Positions 30,861-34,487 of a DNA stretch of 34,487 bases are shown piece by piece. The stretch is from a virus. The stretch is taken from IMG/VR virus record IMGVR_UViG_3300019890_000111, positions 1 through 34,487 of that record. One strand, 5' to 3'. Position 1 is the first letter of the stretch, and each line of letters begins with the position of its first letter. The position numbers and the translations under genes were made by a program. The notes beneath the pieces are model-generated. The model was not told the DNA's origin and searched no databases. It saw only the letters and a list, made by a program, of their open reading frames with translations.

Positions 30861-33197
30861 ATGCGCAGACTGTTGCTCGCCACCACCATCCTTGCTGTGC
30901 CGCTGACGGCGCTTGGACAGACACTGCAGTCCGGTACGGTCGGCGGCATGCCATATGTCCTGCTGCCCGCGTCAGGTGGCTGCAGCGCGGCGGCACCCTG
31001 CAGCGTGGTGACCTATCTCTCGTATATGGACGAAGCGTCCAGCGCCACGGCGAGCGACGTTCAGCAATACTTTGGCGGCAACTTCGCACAGCAGAACCCG
31101 CATACCATCGTGATCGCACCGATGATCACCCAGCCGCAGGACTCAGATATCAACTGGGGCGGCTACAACACCCTGAACACACCACAGCAGCAGCAGATGG
31201 TGGGGGTGGTGAAGTCGGTCGAACAGTCGATGGGCAATACCGTCAATGCCAAAGACTCGGTGGTGACTGGCGGAAGCCTGGGCGGAAACGGGACACAAGC
31301 AGCGCTTGTTGCCTACGGGCCGAACGGCACAGTGTCTCCAGGTGTGTTCTCTGCTGGCCTATCGTTCGACGCCCGCCTCGATACCGGCAATACGCAGGCG
31401 CTATGCGGCGTGCCGCTGATGGCGGTGCATGGCACCGATGACACCGAACAAAGCATATCCACCGACCAGGGTCTGCAATCGACGATCGACGGCAACCCCG
31501 CATGCAGTAACAGCTTTACCTTTGTGCCGATCCAGGGAGCCGGCCATGGCACCTGGGGCGGGCCATCGGGATATCCGGCTGGCGATGGGGCTGGCACGCC
31601 GCTGGGATGGCTCAGTTCTGAGTTGACCGCCATGGCGCCGTCGACTGGCGCCCCAGCTCCTACCGCCGACCCCACTCCGACCACCACAGCGACCGGCGGC
31701 CAGGGGGCGTTGGTGCCGCAGAATTCGCTGACGTCGGCTATGGCCGCCTCTGGTGCTACACCAGCTTCCAGCGGCGTTACGCCGACCGCAGCAGATGGTA
31801 CGAGCCAGGGAGGGATAACGGTCATCCTCCCAGGTGAAGGCTCGCTGACCGACGCGCAGGGCAACGTCTGGCGGATCACATCTAATGGTTCGATCCAGGA
31901 GAACGACCAATGGACCCCGGGCGGCGGCGGCACGGCCGCGCTGACGATCCAGAACGGCGTCGTCTCTGGCTTAGACGACAGCGGCAAAGGGTGGTTCAAT
32001 CTATCTGCCAACAATCAATTCTGGACGTCGATCCCTGGACCGCCTGCCGGCGTAAATGCGCCGGCGACAACCGCTCCTCAAGCGTCGAAGCTGGCGCCCG
32101 CGCCATCAACCGCTTCGTCAGCCCCGTTGGCTGCGCTACCGCCAGTGACGGCGACGGCCTGTGACTTGGCCTCCTCCGGCCAGTTCGCCGCGATGGGCCA
32201 GACCATCTTCGGGCCGAACCAGCAGCCGTTCATCGCCCGCGGCATCAACATCATGGAGGGACAGGACCCTTCCGTTGATGAGGTTCTTGCGGCCTTCCCA
32301 GGCGTCAATTTCATTCGCTATGCGGTCTATGATTATGAGCCGGCCGCTCAACTAGCCGCCTATATCAAGCAGTTCACCGATAAGAGCATCGTTGTCGAGT
32401 TGGAGGATCACTCCAATTCCGACGGATCGAATGCTGGCGGCGAGTCCGGGCAAGTCTTCACCGGTGCACAGCTAAACAATGAACTCTCCTGGTACACGTC
32501 GATTGGCACGCAATTCAAGCCGGACCCCTATGTGTGGTTCGGGACCGACAACGAGCCGGCCGTCAGCCCATCGGTCGCGGCGCTCTCGAATTGGCAGCAG
32601 CAAACATATCAGGCCATCCGCAGCACCGGAAACAACAGCCCCATCATGCTCGAGACGGTTTTAGGCACCGCGGACATGAACGGGATCAACGATGGGATGG
32701 TGCAAGCCGACTATTCCAACATGACGAACACCATCTGGGACATGCACTACTACGGCTGGGTGACAAACTTCAGCACCGATCAAGCGACGATCAATCAGAG
32801 CATCGCTGATGGTGCGGCCGCGGCGCAGAAGATAACCAACGCAGGCGGCGTCATGCCCGTCCTCATTGGCGAATACGGCAATTCGACGACCGGTATGGAC
32901 ATCGATCCGAACGGCATGCAGTCGGTTCAGGGGGTCGAGGGCAGCGGCTTCGGCAGCGCCGCATGGGCGTGGGGCAGCGGTAATCCGGGAGACGGGCTGA
33001 CGAATGGCGACACGCCGACGTCACCCTACGGGCAGCAAGTGGCGTCATTCATAGCCAAGGGCGGCGCGTCAGGAACGTCTAGCCTCGCAGCGACGTGCGC
33101 GGCCACTCCGGCGACGCCCGCCGCGACTGTGGCTAGCGGCACACCGACCCCACAGAACTCGCTTGCTATCATCTCCGCGCCAGCAGGAATGCAGTAA
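30861..33197 (+). CDS. secreted esterase-GH5 glycoside hydrolase fusion within the virB operon
   Basis: 778 residues with GGAGG before the ATG. A signal peptide (about 1-19, LAVPLTALG|Q) leads to an alpha/beta-hydrolase (25-250): nucleophile Ser139 in GGSLGGNG, Asp193 in VHGTDDT, His229 in GAGHGTW, as in secreted carbohydrate or polyhydroxyalkanoate esterases. A Pro/Thr linker and a small module (322-393, TDAQGNVWRITSNGSIQEN, known from secreted hydrolases) follow. Residues 440-745 are a GH5-like barrel: GINIMEGQD, VWFGTDNEP with acid Glu565, MHYYGW with His629, and VLIGEYG with nucleophile Glu671. A glucan-cutting enzyme joined to an esterase, placed between virB5 and virB6 with one-base spacing, is unusual. 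Confidence 0.85.
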   Translation: MRRLLLATTILAVPLTALGQTLQSGTVGGMPYVLLPASGGCSAAAPCSVVTYLSYMDEASSATASDVQQYFGGNFAQQNPHTIVIAPMITQPQDSDINWGGYNTLNTPQQQQMVGVVKSVEQSMGNTVNAKDSVVTGGSLGGNGTQAALVAYGPNGTVSPGVFSAGLSFDARLDTGNTQALCGVPLMAVHGTDDTEQSISTDQGLQSTIDGNPACSNSFTFVPIQGAGHGTWGGPSGYPAGDGAGTPLGWLSSELTAMAPSTGAPAPTADPTPTTTATGGQGALVPQNSLTSAMAASGATPASSGVTPTAADGTSQGGITVILPGEGSLTDAQGNVWRITSNGSIQENDQWTPGGGGTAALTIQNGVVSGLDDSGKGWFNLSANNQFWTSIPGPPAGVNAPATTAPQASKLAPAPSTASSAPLAALPPVTATACDLASSGQFAAMGQTIFGPNQQPFIARGINIMEGQDPSVDEVLAAFPGVNFIRYAVYDYEPAAQLAAYIKQFTDKSIVVELEDHSNSDGSNAGGESGQVFTGAQLNNELSWYTSIGTQFKPDPYVWFGTDNEPAVSPSVAALSNWQQQTYQAIRSTGNNSPIMLETVLGTADMNGINDGMVQADYSNMTNTIWDMHYYGWVTNFSTDQATINQSIADGAAAAQKITNAGGVMPVLIGEYGNSTTGMDIDPNGMQSVQGVEGSGFGSAAWAWGSGNPGDGLTNGDTPTSPYGQQVASFIAKGGASGTSSLAATCAATPATPAATVASGTPTPQNSLAIISAPAGMQ

Positions 33198-34162
33198 TGG
33201 GAGGCAGCGTCACCCTACAGTTCATATGGACCGCGTATAACCAGAACCTTGCCCAGGCCGTAACCACCCAGGCGAACACTATCCTTGGTGCCATTGGCGC
33301 GACCCTGCAGGGCGCGGTGATGCTGTATGTCCTTATCTTGGGCAAGCGCCTGCTATTCGATAACCTCGGCGCCGGCGAAGCAGTAACGCGGCTTATCCGC
33401 GCAGTGATCATCGTCTCGCTGATGAGCGTGGCCAACTACACAGCCTTCATCGCGACACCGATCACGACGACGATCCCTAACTGGATTAACTCGACGATCA
33501 CAGGAACTCCGGGGCTTACCGGCGCGCAGGGTTGGGACGCGCTGATGAACAAAGTAGATAACTTCGTCGCCCAGATCCACGAACAGACCGTGGGGGTTGC
33601 TTATATCGCTGACCGCTTAGCGGTGTGGATCATCGGAGTAATGGCGAAAACTATCATCGTCTGTTGTTACTTCATCTTCTCTCTGGCCACGGCAACCGCC
33701 GACATTCTCGTGCCTCTGTTTGCTTTACTGCTTCCGTTCTTCCTGTTCGATGCGACACGTTCGTACGTTGAGCGACTCGCGGGAAAGGTAGTGTCCTTGT
33801 TCTTGGTTATGGTGGTTACGCTTATGCTCGGTCAGATAGTGGTCTTCCAGGACGCGCAATTCCTCACTAAATTTGCGAACAACATCGGCGCCGCGCCGCC
33901 GGCCGGTGGCTTCAATATGATGCCTGACAACGACAACCTCGGCGTGGGACCGACAACCGCGGGTTCCGTGACAGGGGCGACGATCAATGTTGACTCGGCC
34001 ATAGGCACGCTGGGCAACGCCATAGTGGTGTTTCTCTATGGTATGTTCCTGATGGCGATCTCGACGGGCATCGCTCTTTTCATAGGGGGGTCATCAGGCT
34101 TCTCGACAGCCCCCATAACCGGCGCCATCAGTCGAATGGCCCGAGCTATAGCGAGGATATGA
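33197..34162 (+). CDS. virB6: VirB6-like inner membrane channel protein
   Basis: 321 residues with at least five hydrophobic segments (VMLYVLILGKRLLF, AVIIVSLMSVANYTAFI, IIGVMAKTIIVCCYFIF, ILVPLFALLLPFFLF, VVSLFLVMVVTLMLGQIVV and a Gly-rich last one). This is the layout of VirB6/TrbL, the polytopic channel protein. A Pro/Gly-rich loop (around 225-260) lies between the last segments. Its ATG overlaps the previous stop by one base (TAATG), which couples it to the fusion enzyme. Confidence 0.88.
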   Translation: MGGSVTLQFIWTAYNQNLAQAVTTQANTILGAIGATLQGAVMLYVLILGKRLLFDNLGAGEAVTRLIRAVIIVSLMSVANYTAFIATPITTTIPNWINSTITGTPGLTGAQGWDALMNKVDNFVAQIHEQTVGVAYIADRLAVWIIGVMAKTIIVCCYFIFSLATATADILVPLFALLLPFFLFDATRSYVERLAGKVVSLFLVMVVTLMLGQIVVFQDAQFLTKFANNIGAAPPAGGFNMMPDNDNLGVGPTTAGSVTGATINVDSAIGTLGNAIVVFLYGMFLMAISTGIALFIGGSSGFSTAPITGAISRMARAIARI

Positions 34163-34165
34163 GCA

Positions 34166-34375
34166 ATGGGCACTTTCATTCTTGAGCCGCTGTTTCTGAT
34201 ATTGGTCGCATTCATCGTTGCGGCCATGCTACATACGCCCATCCTGACGGCAATCGCGTTGGGCCTCTACATAGGGTTGAGAATTTGGCGCGCGTCCGTT
34301 CGCATGGAACGCCGCGCGCGAGATGATGAATACAAGCAGGCCGTCGTAACGCTCGCCCGGCAACAAAAGGGGTAA
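34166..34375 (+). CDS. small inner-membrane protein of the virB operon
   Basis: 69 residues: two hydrophobic stretches (LEPLFLILVAFIVAAMLHTP, ILTAIALGLYIGLRIW) and a basic tail (RMERRARDDEYKQAVVTLAR). It starts three bases after virB6. No family recognised; it may be an accessory T4SS membrane protein or the true place of an entry-exclusion-like function. Confidence 0.65.
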   Translation: MGTFILEPLFLILVAFIVAAMLHTPILTAIALGLYIGLRIWRASVRMERRARDDEYKQAVVTLARQQKG

Positions 34376-34381
34376 CCACTC

Positions 34382-34487
34382 TTGGCACGTGTCATCTTCA
34401 TTGTTCTCTCTGCTGTTTGGTTGGCGGCCTGCTCGAGCCACAAGATGGCGGAATGTCGGGGACCACTGTTTCCGTTGAACGCGGGCC
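34382..34487 (+). CDS. virB7: VirB7-like lipoprotein (partial, TTG start)
   Basis: The TTG at 34382 has AAAGGGG about ten bases upstream and opens a frame to the right edge. It gives a signal peptide (RVIFIVLSAVWLAAC) with lipobox LAAC, then SSHKMAECRGPLFPLNAG. Cys-x-Gly-Pro-x-Phe-x-Leu-Asn is the pattern I know from VirB7-type lipoproteins of alphaproteobacteria, which anchor VirB9 in the outer membrane. Only 35 residues are visible. Its place after virB6 is the expected one. Confidence 0.72.
   Translation, partial: MARVIFIVLSAVWLAACSSHKMAECRGPLFPLNAG

Noticed and set aside
1-34487. CRISPR arrays, rRNA genes, insertion sequences
   Set aside because: I found no regularly spaced repeats, no rRNA-like sequence and no DDE transposase with terminal repeats on reading through the window.

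Overview
The window is GC-rich, tightly packed DNA with ATGA/TGATG gene junctions and Shine-Dalgarno starts. This fits an alphaproteobacterium; an Acetobacteraceae or Rhodospirillales host is my guess and is not proven by the sequence. Two large modules lie back to back. On the minus strand, from about 24.1 kb down to 1, is a nearly complete late region of a contractile-tailed (myovirus) phage or prophage. On the plus strand, from about 26.5 kb to the right edge, is a virB-type type IV secretion system (T4SS) operon. Between them are a serine resolvase, five small genes of unknown or regulatory type and two intergenic control regions. The window has no integrase, replication gene, relaxase, coupling protein, holin or endolysin, so it does not show whether this is a prophage, a phage-plasmid or an integrative element.

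Phage module, in transcription order (right to left). A ParB-like/DNA methyltransferase fusion comes first, followed by a QueE-like protein that has lost its Fe-S cysteines, and then the small and large terminase subunits. The large subunit carries a 330-residue intein at its Walker B site, and an HNH homing endonuclease gene lies inside that intein on the opposite strand. Next are the portal, four small head-region genes, a prohead protease with a nested scaffold start, the major capsid protein, three head or connector proteins and a tRNA-like element. Then come a basic protein, a 51-residue lipoprotein, a frameshifted connector gene beside a large inverted repeat, the tail terminator, sheath and tube. 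The module ends with a tail assembly chaperone with an A9 frameshift site, a gp10-like protein, the tape measure, a LysM-type baseplate protein, hub, spike and the start of a gpW/gp25-like wedge gene.

Middle region (24.1-26.56 kb). A serine recombinase and a divergent pair of small genes share a short promoter region. Three minus-strand genes follow, ending in a ribbon-helix-helix protein whose start faces the T4SS promoter region across 156-190 bases that contain an inverted repeat.

T4SS module. The order is virB1 (transglycosylase), virB2 (pilin), virB3, virB4 (ATPase), virB5, a 778-residue secreted esterase-GH5 glycoside hydrolase fusion, virB6, a small membrane protein and the start of a virB7-like lipoprotein. 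All are co-directional, overlapping or nearly so, and look like one transcript. The two-enzyme fusion sits between virB5 and virB6, which in RP4-type systems is the place of the entry-exclusion gene trbK. It is the most unusual gene of the operon and suggests a secretion or conjugation machine that also attacks a beta-glucan and an ester-linked polymer outside the cell.
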